A stretch of DNA of 64,000 nt from Bacillus sp. FJAT-27225 (lineage in GTDB: Bacteria; Bacillota; Bacilli; Bacillales; Cytobacillaceae). The notes under the pieces are model-generated. The model was not told the origin of the DNA and made no database searches. It saw only the letters and a program-made list of their open reading frames with translations. Shown here piece by piece: positions 8,039 to 15,875 of this stretch (the stretch's first letter is position 1; every line of letters begins with the position of its first letter). Location: assembly GCF_001685025.1 (NCBI RefSeq), contig NZ_MAYU01000022.1:186001-250000 (forward strand). The letters run 5' to 3'. The position numbers were made by a program, and so were the translations under genes.

Positions 8039-8743
8039 CTATTTTCCCTGTTTAAAACCATCAAATAAAGGACCGCCTAGGGGTTCATAAACCTTATTTA
8101 CAAAATTAATAAATTCTTGCTTTTCTCCATTTTTGTAAAAACAATCAAGGGACTCAAAAAACCGTTTATATAACCCCTCATCAAATTTTTGTAAAGCTCT
8201 TGCTAGGCCTTTTCCTCTGCCAGTCCATTGTCCATTTAAACGCAGGATAAAATCCGCAATTTGTATTGTAATTGTATTCAAAGTAATAATTGCCTCTTGA
8301 TGATTTTTCGAATCAGCAAAGTCATCAAGAAGGTCATACATAAAATATCTTGACGCTTCTATATAATTTTTGGACAGGGGATTGGGACCTGTTTTTATAA
8401 AGTCTTGGGCTATATTTTTTATTTCTTCTGATTTACCGTTATCCTTAATGACTTTCCCCTCAGCTAACATATTGGCCAAAATTGGTCTTCCTGCATCTTT
8501 ATCACGTTCAAATTGCTCTAAATAAGTCCTGTAATTATGAATGAATACTTCAATTTTCCAGCCATATAAAATAAAACTTTCCCGATAACTATTTACCATT
8601 GAATCATCAAAAATTACAACATCCAAATCAGATGTAACTGTCTCTTCACCTCTAGAAGCACTTCCTGCCAAAAACACAATATCACTTTTGGGGAATTTTT
8701 CTTCAGCGAATTTTCTAGTAGTTTCAATTCCAGATAACCTCAA
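8039..8743 (-). CDS. nucleotidyltransferase-domain protein (MNT/aminoglycoside adenylyltransferase-like)
   Basis: A 234-residue protein whose N-terminal domain has the Pol-beta nucleotidyltransferase signature: GSASRGEET followed by SDLDVVIF (GSx10DxD). The C-terminal two thirds are helical and resemble the accessory domain of kanamycin-nucleotidyltransferase-like proteins. No HEPN partner lies beside it, so a MNT-HEPN toxin pair is not supported. Probably transfers a nucleotide to a small molecule or protein; the target is unknown. Monocistronic with its own terminator. Confidence 0.75.
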   Translation of the reverse strand: MRLSGIETTRKFAEEKFPKSDIVFLAGSASRGEETVTSDLDVVIFDDSMVNSYRESFILYGWKIEVFIHNYRTYLEQFERDKDAGRPILANMLAEGKVIKDNGKSEEIKNIAQDFIKTGPNPLSKNYIEASRYFMYDLLDDFADSKNHQEAIITLNTITIQIADFILRLNGQWTGRGKGLARALQKFDEGLYKRFFESLDCFYKNGEKQEFINFVNKVYEPLGGPLFDGFKQGK

Positions 8744-8889
8744 AACTATCCCCCCGTCCTTGATAAATCATCTAATACTAATTCTGTTTTCTCTAAGGAT
8801 ATACCTTTAAATTATGATTCTTGTTCAACTAACCTCCCCGTTCGTAATAAGAAATCCAACAAAACATTACAAGTCCTCGGAAACTGAAA

Positions 8890-9627
8890 CTAATTCTGTA
8901 AGTTTTCTGGTTCATAAATATTAACGGTAACCTCATCGATGAGATGAATATGAATGGTTCTCTTCTCTATATTTTTGCTTCCACTTAGTTGATAACTTAA
9001 CTGAACTTCAAAACTAGGCTCTGCTTTGCTAGGAATGGTCTTATCAATCATTAAGGTTTCATAATTAATTTTATAATAATGTTCAATCAGAGCTTCAATT
9101 ACTGACTCCCTAGTTGCAAATGAATACTTTTTGATTTCTTCAATATCTTTTTGCTTAAGAGCATGAAGATACAAGATATACACTTCAGCACCCTTATCTG
9201 AATTTATTGCCTTAGACATTGATTGATATAGTTCTTGGTAATACGGGTAGGTTGTTAATAATTCATTAATATCATAGGTATTTTCCCCTGAAGGTGCCGG
9301 AATTTCTTTATCAGGGTGATCATTTTTAGTAAGTACGTCTCCCTTCCTGTTGTTTTGGTCTTTAAACCAGCTAGGATTTAGTGACTCCGTATTGCTTTCT
9401 TTTTTCTGAAAGTAATACGAGGAAGAAATAATCCCGAATAAAACGATTGTCGCCAAAACAGCTATTGAATACCTAAAATTTATCGATAAATAATACTGTT
9501 TAAACGGTGTATTTTTTCTCTTTGGATTTCTGTTAAAGTCATTCAAAATTCTGGCCTTATGCCGGGGAGTGAATGGTACTCTGTTGTTTAATTCCTTTCT
9601 CGCTACTTCACTATCAAAGGATTTCAA
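8890..9627 (-). CDS. putative membrane-anchored anti-sigma factor
   Basis: A 245-residue protein with a basic N-terminal cytoplasmic part (residues 1-50), a single membrane segment at about 53-70, and an extracytoplasmic part of about 170 residues. Its start overlaps the stop of the ECF sigma gene by 4 nt, the usual layout for a cognate anti-sigma factor. No zinc-binding HxxxCxxC motif is present in the N-terminal part. The role is inferred from topology and coupling; the signal it senses is unknown. Confidence 0.65.
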   Translation of the reverse strand: MKSFDSEVARKELNNRVPFTPRHKARILNDFNRNPKRKNTPFKQYYLSINFRYSIAVLATIVLFGIISSSYYFQKKESNTESLNPSWFKDQNNRKGDVLTKNDHPDKEIPAPSGENTYDINELLTTYPYYQELYQSMSKAINSDKGAEVYILYLHALKQKDIEEIKKYSFATRESVIEALIEHYYKINYETLMIDKTIPSKAEPSFEVQLSYQLSGSKNIEKRTIHIHLIDEVTVNIYEPENLQN

Positions 9628-10163
9628 AATGTTTCCTCCCTTTGCAATAATTTTTTCAACTTTTCTCTGCCCCTTCTAAGCCTTGTTCTTATCGTTGTCT
9701 CCTTTATATTGAGAATCTCACTCATTTCATTAATTGTGAGTTCTTCAATATAAAAAAGCAGTATTACTTCCCTATACTCAATCTGCAGCCGTAGTATTGT
9801 ATCGATTAATTGTTTATTTTCGGCTTTCTTTAAATATGTATTTTCTGTGGATATGTAATTATCTTTTACCATTGATTTCAGTAAGCTGGTCGTTCTACGC
9901 ACCCAGGCTGTTCTTAAATAATCTTTGGCTCTATTTACCGCTATTCGATAAATCCAGGTATATAGAGATGACTCCTTTCTAAAAAGGTGAAGATTTTGAA
10001 ACACTTTAATAAAGACTTCCTGGGTTAAATCCTCTGCAATGTATTTATCTTTTACATAGGTATATATTAATCTTTGGATTCTTTGACCATAAAGATCCAG
10101 CAACTCATTAAGTTGCTGTTCACTATCAAAGTCCTGATTAATTTTTTCGTTTTTTTGGTACAA
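9624..10163 (-). CDS. ECF-type RNA polymerase sigma factor
   Basis: A 179-residue sigma-70-family protein with region 2 (LYGQRIQRLIYTYVKDKYIAEDLTQEVFIKVF and the following YTWIYRIAVNRAKDYLR) and region 4 (EYREVILLFYIEELTINEMSEILNIKETTIRTRLRRGREKL). These are hallmarks of ECF sigma factors, which direct polymerase to a small stress regulon including their own operon. The start is TTG at 10163, with AAGGGGG about 11 nt upstream. Followed by a 4-nt-overlapping anti-sigma gene. Promoter not identified. Confidence 0.85.
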   Translation of the reverse strand: MYQKNEKINQDFDSEQQLNELLDLYGQRIQRLIYTYVKDKYIAEDLTQEVFIKVFQNLHLFRKESSLYTWIYRIAVNRAKDYLRTAWVRRTTSLLKSMVKDNYISTENTYLKKAENKQLIDTILRLQIEYREVILLFYIEELTINEMSEILNIKETTIRTRLRRGREKLKKLLQREETF

Positions 10164-10322
10164 CTTATTGGCACCCCCTTATTATTTTTTTGACGTAAAC
10201 ATATCCATTATTTATTCACCCATTTTAAAATATCTAAAATACTTTGTTCATTTTTTAAAGGATGCCGCCATTAATTTACTAGTAAATTTTTATTCTACTA
10301 AACTGACCCATAAGGCTATCAA

Positions 10323-10358
10323 CAAAAAGGTGCCTTAATCCTTTTGGATCAAAGCACC
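10323..10358 (-). terminator. terminator of the GNAT gene 10416-10871
   Basis: GGTGCCTTAATCC / GGATCAAAGCACC stem; a T run follows on the minus strand. Near-copy of the terminator at 7063-7100. Confidence 0.7.
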
Positions 10359-10415
10359 CGTAGAAGTAAACGTCAAACTGCTTGCATCTTTAATTACCTA
10401 ATAAAGCCTCTAGGT

Positions 10416-10871
10416 TCACTTTATTTCATATACTAGCCATTCCGAAATTTCTCCGCCCATTTTTTCATAAAGCGCTTGGGCCGCATCATTATCCTTTGCC
10501 GTTTCCCAGGTCATTCCGGCAAAATCATGTTCGCGGATGTAGCCTAGGCAAGCCTGAAACAGCGATTCCCCAACCTTTTTTCCACGGGCATCTGTGCTCA
10601 CATATAAATCGTTTAAGATTGCCTGCCTTTTTACTTTTAGTGTACTGAAGGTGAAATATAAAGTAGCAAATCCAAGCAGGTTTCCGTTTTCTTCAGCAAC
10701 AAACTGCAACCCGCTTGCAGGGTTCTCAAGGAGATGGCGAATCAAACCTTTCAAATCTTCTTCGGAAGGTTCTGGCCGATTATAGAAATCTACTATGTAT
10801 TCCCTCATAAGGCCGTATAGGCCGGTGATATCCTTAAAGTCCGCTTCTCTTACCACAATCGTGTTTTGCAT
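10416..10871 (-). CDS. GNAT-family N-acetyltransferase
   Basis: A 151-residue GNAT protein with motif A LNDLYVSTDARGKKVGESLFQ (RxxxxG variant) and DNDAAQALYEKMGGE near the C-terminus. TTAGGAG precedes the ATG. It is divergent from the small helix-hairpin-helix gene at 10961. Acetyl acceptor unknown. Confidence 0.8.
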   Translation of the reverse strand: MQNTIVVREADFKDITGLYGLMREYIVDFYNRPEPSEEDLKGLIRHLLENPASGLQFVAEENGNLLGFATLYFTFSTLKVKRQAILNDLYVSTDARGKKVGESLFQACLGYIREHDFAGMTWETAKDNDAAQALYEKMGGEISEWLVYEIK

Positions 10872-10960
10872 TGTTTTCTCCTAATTTTAAAATTTTTTTT
10901 AATTACAAACAGGGATACAATAGTAGTTACCTATTTTATTCCGCGAAAGGACACTTTAAA

Positions 10961-11164
10961 ATGACCGTATCCGATGACTTCCCAAAAATTCCAAAGCCAG
11001 CTGAACGTGCCCTGATTGGTGCCGGTTATACCAAACTTGAGCAGTTCACATCCATTTCAGAAGCAGATATCCTAAACTTGCATGGTGTTGGACCAAAGGC
11101 AGTAATGATACTTAAAGAAGCCCTTGCAGAAAAAGATTTGAAATTTGCAAAAGAGGATGGATGA
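10961..11164 (+). CDS. small helix-hairpin-helix (alpha-CTD-like) protein
   Basis: A 67-residue protein, MTVSDDFPKIPKPAERALI..., with GAGYTKLEQFTSISEADILNLHGVGPKAVMILKEAL: a helix-hairpin-helix core like that of the RNA polymerase alpha C-terminal domain. Such small proteins probably bind DNA. Start at 10961 follows AAAGGA; upstream residues in the open frame lack a start signal. Convergent with the SRPBCC gene that ends at 11181. Confidence 0.7.
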   Translation: MTVSDDFPKIPKPAERALIGAGYTKLEQFTSISEADILNLHGVGPKAVMILKEALAEKDLKFAKEDG

Positions 11165-11180
11165 CTCTCCATCCTCACTT

Positions 11181-11618
11181 TTAATGAACCAGTGAAGCCC
11201 TTAAATCCGAAATTCCATGCTCGAGATAAGCTTTCAAGCAACTGAGCATATATATCCAGCCGCCCATTTGTCCCATCATCTTCTGGACTATATCAGGATC
11301 TTCTTCTTTCAATCCAGCTTCCCTAACCTCAACAATCGTGGATCCGTCTTCCTGTATAAAGTTGATGGTGACTATTGTTTCCGCTTCCGGTGCTCCCCAC
11401 TTGAACACGATCTTATTTGCTGAAGCAAGCTCAAGGACATGTACTTCCCCTTCTGCCCCGTATTCTTCATACCGCCACGTTACTGTCTTTCCTTCTTCCA
11501 ATCTTCCAGTGCCTGAGGAAAACCAATAATTGCCCATTTTCTCCGGATCAACAAAAGCTTCAAATACTTCTTCAGCAGGCTTTCGTATCCTCATTTTCGC
11601 GGTTACTTCGGTATTCAT
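11181..11618 (-). CDS. SRPBCC/AHSA1-family protein
   Basis: A protein of about 145 residues, MNTEVTAKMRIRKPAEEVFEAFVDPEKMGNYWF..., in the START-like SRPBCC superfamily (AHSA1-type); it probably binds a hydrophobic ligand in its helix-grip cavity. The alternative ATG at 11624 is 4 nt from the GAGGAG site and 11618 is 10 nt from it, so the start is uncertain by two codons. Divergent from the first DoxX cassette. Confidence 0.7.
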   Translation of the reverse strand: MNTEVTAKMRIRKPAEEVFEAFVDPEKMGNYWFSSGTGRLEEGKTVTWRYEEYGAEGEVHVLELASANKIVFKWGAPEAETIVTINFIQEDGSTIVEVREAGLKEEDPDIVQKMMGQMGGWIYMLSCLKAYLEHGISDLRASLVH

Positions 11619-11672
11619 TCCCATCACTCTCCTCATAAAATTTAAAAGAAAATTCTATCTTCTCTTCCATTC

Positions 11673-11776
11673 TGTGCCTTTTGTCACAGCTTAGTCAAGA
11701 AGCTTTGACAGCTTTTTGAACAGCTTTCGAAAGCCCTATTCATACCATGCTTACCGGAGTATATTTACAGTGTAAA
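11673..11776 (+). promoter_or_regulatory. conserved DoxX-cassette regulatory region, copy 1
   Basis: In order: CRP/FNR-like dyad TGTGC-N6-TCACA (11673-11688); GAACAG-N12-CTATTC (11718-11741); TATATT -10-like box (11760-11765) 18 nt after CTATTC; perfect dyad TTTACA-G-TGTAAA (11764-11776). All spacings match the other five copies. The presumed +1 lies within the last dyad. Confidence 0.65.
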
Positions 11777-11813
11777 CAACGAATTTAAAAACAAAGGAAA
11801 TGGGGAATCATTC

Positions 11814-12314
11814 ATGTTTAACACATTCTTAAGGGAAAACAAAGTTGTTGCTGCTCTTCTCGCTGTCCTTCGTGTCTATCTCGGCTACGCCTGGTTCACA
11901 GCAGGCCTTGGCAAAATCCAAGGAGGATTCGATGCCAGCGGATTCATCAAAGGTGCGATTGCTAATCCAGTTAAGGGCCCGGACGGTGGCGTTGTGTATC
12001 AATGGTACGTTGACTTCCTCCAAGGTATAGCCCTTCCTAACATTGACCTATTCAACGTTCTAGTCCCTTGGGGTGAGCTTCTTGTAGGACTTGGCCTTAT
12101 GATTGGCTGCCTGACTACTGCCGCAATGTTCTTCGGTCTTGTTATGAACTTTGCATTCTTCTTTGCCGGAACTGTCAGCCACAACCCAACTGATATCCTG
12201 TTCGGATTCATCATCCTTGCTGCGGGTGCGAACGCAGGCAAATACGGTCTTGACCGCTGGGTACTTCCTTACATCAACAAAGCCGTCTTCAAGAAAGCAC
12301 AAGCCCAGAACTAG
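11814..12314 (+). CDS. DoxX-family membrane protein, cassette copy 1
   Basis: A 166-residue DoxX-family protein with four hydrophobic segments (about 8-28, 80-100, 102-121, 126-142) and family-typical YLGYAWFTAGLGKI, GELLVGLGLMIG and NPTDILFGFIILAAGANAGKYGLDR. DoxX proteins are small quinone- or thiol-redox-linked membrane proteins (DoxD/TQO, B. subtilis CatD and MhqP). One of six near-identical genes here. Copies 1, 4 and 5 share the leader AAAGGAAATGGGGAATCATTC and MFNTFLRENKV. Monocistronic, with its own conserved regulatory region and terminator. Confidence 0.88.
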   Translation: MFNTFLRENKVVAALLAVLRVYLGYAWFTAGLGKIQGGFDASGFIKGAIANPVKGPDGGVVYQWYVDFLQGIALPNIDLFNVLVPWGELLVGLGLMIGCLTTAAMFFGLVMNFAFFFAGTVSHNPTDILFGFIILAAGANAGKYGLDRWVLPYINKAVFKKAQAQN

Positions 12315-12331
12315 ACTTGAACCATTAAAAT

Positions 12332-12368
12332 AGCGAGTGTCCCAAAATTGGGCACTCGCTATTTTTTT
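12332..12368. terminator. terminator shared by DoxX copy 1 and the YmaF gene
   Basis: AGCGAGTG(T)CCCA / TGGGCACTCGCT hairpin followed by seven Ts on the plus strand; the ymaF-like gene converges from the other side. Confidence 0.8.
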
Positions 12369-12375
12369 AAAAAAA

Positions 12376-12714
12376 TTATTTATTGCCTGGTGCCGGATGA
12401 TCGACTCCCCTTACGTGATGTCTATGCCCATCATCCTCAGTTGTATAGAAGTCATAATAATGCACATGCATCCCATTACCAACTGGAATGGCCGGGCCTG
12501 AATACGCTTTGTAATAATGTGAATGGCCATTTTCAAAAACGACATATCCTTCTGTGGCGTGAATATGGCTTCCGTCCTGGGTCATAATTGGAGGGGAAGT
12601 AACGTCCAAACACTGATGTACATGGCCATCTTCCACAGAGGTATAATCTACCGAACCGTGATTATGCCGGGGGACAAATCCTTGGACAAAATCATCTTTA
12701 CCCTGTCTTACCAT
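12376..12714 (-). CDS. ymaF: YmaF-family histidine-rich protein
   Basis: A 112-residue protein with repeated HxH motifs spaced through its length (PRHNHGS, DGHVHQC, GSHIHAT, NGHSHYY, GMHVHYY, DGHRHHVR), the hallmark of the YmaF family (PF12788). The histidine pairs suggest metal binding. No signal peptide. AAAGGAG lies 7 nt before the ATG at 12714. Convergent with DoxX copy 1. Function in vivo unknown; the symbol follows the B. subtilis family name. Confidence 0.75.
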   Translation of the reverse strand: MVRQGKDDFVQGFVPRHNHGSVDYTSVEDGHVHQCLDVTSPPIMTQDGSHIHATEGYVVFENGHSHYYKAYSGPAIPVGNGMHVHYYDFYTTEDDGHRHHVRGVDHPAPGNK

Positions 12715-13006
12715 CTCCTCACTCCTTTAGAAACATTCACTGTAATTTGTGTTTAAGTGACTCTCCGTTGCCAGCATTTTAGTACTTACATGCTGAGAGT
12801 AAAGTCTGGTCAACCTTTACTGTTATAACTATATTAAAACTTGAAAAAAGTATGATTTTTTTCTCATTAAAATATCATTCTATTTACCTGTATATCCTTT
12901 CCTCATCCATTCTTCATGCACGTTTCCAAGTATAATTCTTTCGTGCGTTTCTCCTTCCTTTAATAAGGAAGGCAATCGTATTACATCATTTGCTGTTTGG
13001 GACGAC

Positions 13007-13112
13007 TATGCTCTTTGTCACACCTCTGATAAGAAGCTTTCAAAGCTTTTTGAATAGATTCTCTAAGCTCTATTCACACGGTGCATACCGGAGTATATTC
13101 ACAGTGTAAACA
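13007..13112 (+). promoter_or_regulatory. conserved DoxX-cassette regulatory region, copy 2
   Basis: TATGC-N6-TCACA (13007-13022), GAATAG-N12-CTATTC (13052-13075, perfect arms), TATATT (13094-13099), then a weakened TTCACA-G-TGTAAA dyad. The rest of 12715-13006 is AT-rich with no gene seen. Confidence 0.6.
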
Positions 13113-13162
13113 AGTTAATGAACTTACTTTAAAATAAACCAAATCGAAAAGGGGAATTATTC

Positions 13163-13650
13163 ATGTTTAACAAATTTAAGGGAAAACAACATTGTTGCTG
13201 CTCTGCTCGCTGTCCTTCGTGTCTATCCCGGTTATGCCTGGTTTACTGCAGGCCTTGACAAAATTCAGGGTGGATTTGGCGCAAGCGGATTTATCAAAGG
13301 CGCGATTGCCAATCCAGTAAAAGGCCCGGAAGGCGTCGTTGTTTACCAATGGTATGTAGACTTCCTGCAAGGCGTAGCTCTTCCAAACATCGATCTGTTC
13401 AACGTTCTTGTCCCTTGGGGGAAATTGCTTGTAGGACTTGGCCTGATGCTCGGCTGTTTGACAGTTCTTCGGTCTCGTTATGAACTTTGCATTCTTCTTT
13501 GCCGGAACTGTAAGCCATAACCCAACAGACATCCTGTTCGGATTCATCATCCTGGCTACTGGTGCGAACGCTGGTAAATATGGCCTTGACCGCTGGGTGC
13601 TTCCTTACATCAACAAAGCATTTTTCAAAAAACATCAAGTGCAAGACTAA
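13163..13650 (+). pseudogene. DoxX-family cassette copy 2, decayed
   Basis: Aligned by eye to copies 3 and 6, the ATG and first four codons match, then a 2-nt deletion shifts the frame (TTCTTAAGGG became TTTAAGGG near 13176). A second deletion of about 11 nt removes the ACTGCTGCAAT stretch near 13465. Substitutions also change conserved residues: Leu to Pro in the YLGY stretch, Gly to Asp in LGKIQ, Glu to Lys in WGELL. The 3' end still reads DRWVLPYINKAFFKKHQVQD and stop. Upstream control region and downstream hairpin are retained, so transcription may persist. Confidence 0.88.
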
Positions 13651-13681
13651 GAGGATGCTTTCCCTTCCCTGCCGGCATCAA

Positions 13682-13708
13682 AAGCCCTTCATAATGGAGG
13701 GTTTTTTA
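13682..13708 (+). terminator. terminator after DoxX copy 2
   Basis: AAGCCCTTC / GGAGGGTTT hairpin with loop ATAAT, followed by TTTTTTAT. Confidence 0.65.
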
Positions 13709-13817
13709 TGGATAAAATCAAGACGATCACTATTTCTTTTCGGACAATTGCTGCCGAAAGACATGCAAACGCCAGTGCTTTCCTTCTCCCCCCTATCTAG
13801 AAAAGTCTACATTAAAA

Positions 13818-13877
13818 TTGCTCATACACCAGGAAGCGTCGATCTCAATTGACCAACCCTTCCTGATGTACGAGCAA
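13818..13877 (-). terminator. long hairpin at the end of the peptide-transporter operon
   Basis: A 19-bp imperfect stem (arms 13818-13836 and 13859-13877, two mismatches that are G-U pairs in RNA) around a 22-nt loop, directly after the last permease gene. On the minus strand ATTTTAAT follows, so a terminator or mRNA 3'-end stabiliser is likely. Confidence 0.65.
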
Positions 13878-13887
13878 ACAATAAGCA

Positions 13888-14787
13888 CTAGTTCTTCATT
13901 TTTGGATCAAGAGCATCTCTTAATCCGTCACCCATTAAATTAAATCCGAGCACGGTGAGCATGATGGCAATCCCCGGAAAGAACAGGGTCCATGGGGCTT
14001 GTATCAAATAATTTTTCGAATCTGCGAGCATTTTTCCCCATTCGGGCGTCGGAGCCTGAGCACCCATTCCTAAAAACCCCAGAGCTGCTGCTTCGATAAT
14101 CGCAGTCGCAATTGCCAATGTTGCCTGAACAATTACCGGAGAAATACTGTTTGGCAACACATGCCTAAAAAGGATTCGGGAGTCCTTCATCCCAATCGCC
14201 CGGGCTGCCATAATATATTCTTCCTGTTTGACACTGAGTACCCTTGACCGGACAATTCGGCCAAAGTTTGGAATATTGATGAGGGCAATTGCAATAAGAG
14301 CATTTTGTAAAGACGGCCCTAAAATCGCGACGACGGCAATCGCCAATAAAATACTAGGAAAAGCAAGCATAATATCAAAGATTCGCGAAATAATCGTGTC
14401 AACCCAGCGGCCATAGTATCCCGAAACAACCCCGAGCAGCGTGCCAATGACGACCGACCCTAATACAGATGAAAAACCCACCCATAAAGAGATTCTCGCT
14501 CCATAAATAACCCTGGAAAAGATATCCCGGCCAAAGTCGTCGGTTCCAAACCAATGCTTACTTGACGGCGCTTGCATCCGTTCTGCTAAAACCTGCTCTT
14601 TAAAGCTGTAAGGTGCAATTAAAGGAGCGATGATGGCAAGGATGATAAAAAACACAACGATGCTTAAGCCGATTAAAGCCAATTTATTTTTATAAAAGGA
14701 TTGCCAGGCTTCCTTCCACGGAGGTACCAACTTATCCTCCTCGGCAATCTTAGGAATGTCAGCTATATTTTTTGCCAGTTCTGCCAT
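13888..14787 (-). CDS. oligo/dipeptide ABC transporter permease (DppC/OppC type)
   Basis: A 299-residue permease with an N-terminal membrane segment (about 35-57), an extracytoplasmic stretch containing RMQAPSSKHWFGTDDFGRDIFSRVIYGARISL, and the DppC-type transport domain ending in FNLMGDGLRDALDPKMKN. The coupling (EAA) loop is visible as EYIMAARAIGMKDSRILFRHVLPNS. Last gene of a five-gene operon: oppD, oppF, binding protein, B-permease, C-permease. AAAGGAGG precedes the ATG. Substrate is likely di- or oligopeptides, but nickel or other small molecules are possible. Confidence 0.9.
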   Translation of the reverse strand: MAELAKNIADIPKIAEEDKLVPPWKEAWQSFYKNKLALIGLSIVVFFIILAIIAPLIAPYSFKEQVLAERMQAPSSKHWFGTDDFGRDIFSRVIYGARISLWVGFSSVLGSVVIGTLLGVVSGYYGRWVDTIISRIFDIMLAFPSILLAIAVVAILGPSLQNALIAIALINIPNFGRIVRSRVLSVKQEEYIMAARAIGMKDSRILFRHVLPNSISPVIVQATLAIATAIIEAAALGFLGMGAQAPTPEWGKMLADSKNYLIQAPWTLFFPGIAIMLTVLGFNLMGDGLRDALDPKMKN

Positions 14788-14804
14788 AGTGGAAACCTCC
14801 TTTA

Positions 14805-15818
14805 TTATGTATATTTAATTCTAGGATCAATAAAGACATATAATAAATCCACTATTAAATTGATAAAAACAAAAATTGCCGCAATGATTAAGATGCCTGA
14901 CTGGATTACAGGATAATCGCGGTAGGCAATCGCGTCATACAAGTAGCGGCCAATTCCCGGCCACCCAAAAATCGTTTCTGTTAAAATGGCTCCCCCTAGC
15001 AAAAGTCCAGTCTGGAGGCCAATTACAGTCAATACCGGAATAATTGCGTTCTTCAACGAATGTTTATACACGACCCAAAACATTCTCACCCCTTTTGCCC
15101 TTGCTGTCCGAATATAATCGGATTTCATGACTTCAAGCATCGTCGCTCGAGTCATTCTCGCTATAATGGCCATCGGAATCGTGGCCAGGGCAATGCTCGG
15201 CAAGATAAGATGCTGAATCACTGTCCCGAATTGGTCCGTTCTGCCTTGAAGTAAAGTATCAATTAAATAAAGCCCAGTAATAGCCGTAACAGGATCCCTT
15301 ACATTCTCCCTCCCAGTTGTCGGCAGCCAGCCAAGTTCAATTGAAAATGCCCATTGTTCCATTAAGCCAAGCCAAAAAATTGGCATTGATACCCCGATTA
15401 AAGCTAATATCATAGCAACATAATCAAACCATGACTTTGAAAACCAGGCACTAATAATGCCAGCATTGACACCAACCAAAATAGCAATCAGCATGGCGAC
15501 AAGTGTCAATTCTAATGTTGCGGTCAAGAAGGGCCAGATTTCTTCGTTGATTGGCCCCCTTGTCCTCAAGGAAGTGCCTAAATCACCATGCAACAAGGAA
15601 TTAACATAATCAACATATTGTATGTACCATGGCCTGTCCAAGCCTAACTGTTTCGTTACTTCTGCAATTGCCTCCTTTGTTGCTCTTTGTCCAAGAATTA
15701 CCTGGGCAGGGTTTCCAGGAATAGCATGGATGATGGCAAAAACAACAAGGGTCATTCCAAATAAAACCGGAAATAACGCTAAAATACGCCTGGCAGTATA
15801 AGCTAGCACCCTTTTCAC
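14805..15818 (-). CDS. oligo/dipeptide ABC transporter permease (DppB/OppB type)
   Basis: A 337-residue permease beginning with the DppB-type helix ARRILALFPVLFGMTLVVF and carrying the EAA loop SDYIRTARAKGVRMFWVVYKHSLKNA. Six membrane segments are apparent. The start is GTG at 15818 with AAAGGA upstream. Eighteen bp separate it from the C-type permease gene downstream and 57 bp from the binding protein upstream. With DppC it forms the membrane channel. Confidence 0.9.
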   Translation of the reverse strand: MKRVLAYTARRILALFPVLFGMTLVVFAIIHAIPGNPAQVILGQRATKEAIAEVTKQLGLDRPWYIQYVDYVNSLLHGDLGTSLRTRGPINEEIWPFLTATLELTLVAMLIAILVGVNAGIISAWFSKSWFDYVAMILALIGVSMPIFWLGLMEQWAFSIELGWLPTTGRENVRDPVTAITGLYLIDTLLQGRTDQFGTVIQHLILPSIALATIPMAIIARMTRATMLEVMKSDYIRTARAKGVRMFWVVYKHSLKNAIIPVLTVIGLQTGLLLGGAILTETIFGWPGIGRYLYDAIAYRDYPVIQSGILIIAAIFVFINLIVDLLYVFIDPRIKYT

Positions 15819-15875
15819 CCCTTATCCTTTTATTAAACGAAAGGAGAGGCAAAGGTCCTCCCCTTTCAAGTTTCA

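Noticed and set aside
8039-8743. MNT-HEPN toxin-antitoxin module
   Set aside because: No HEPN-domain gene adjoins the nucleotidyltransferase; the neighbouring genes are a sigma/anti-sigma pair and small membrane proteins.
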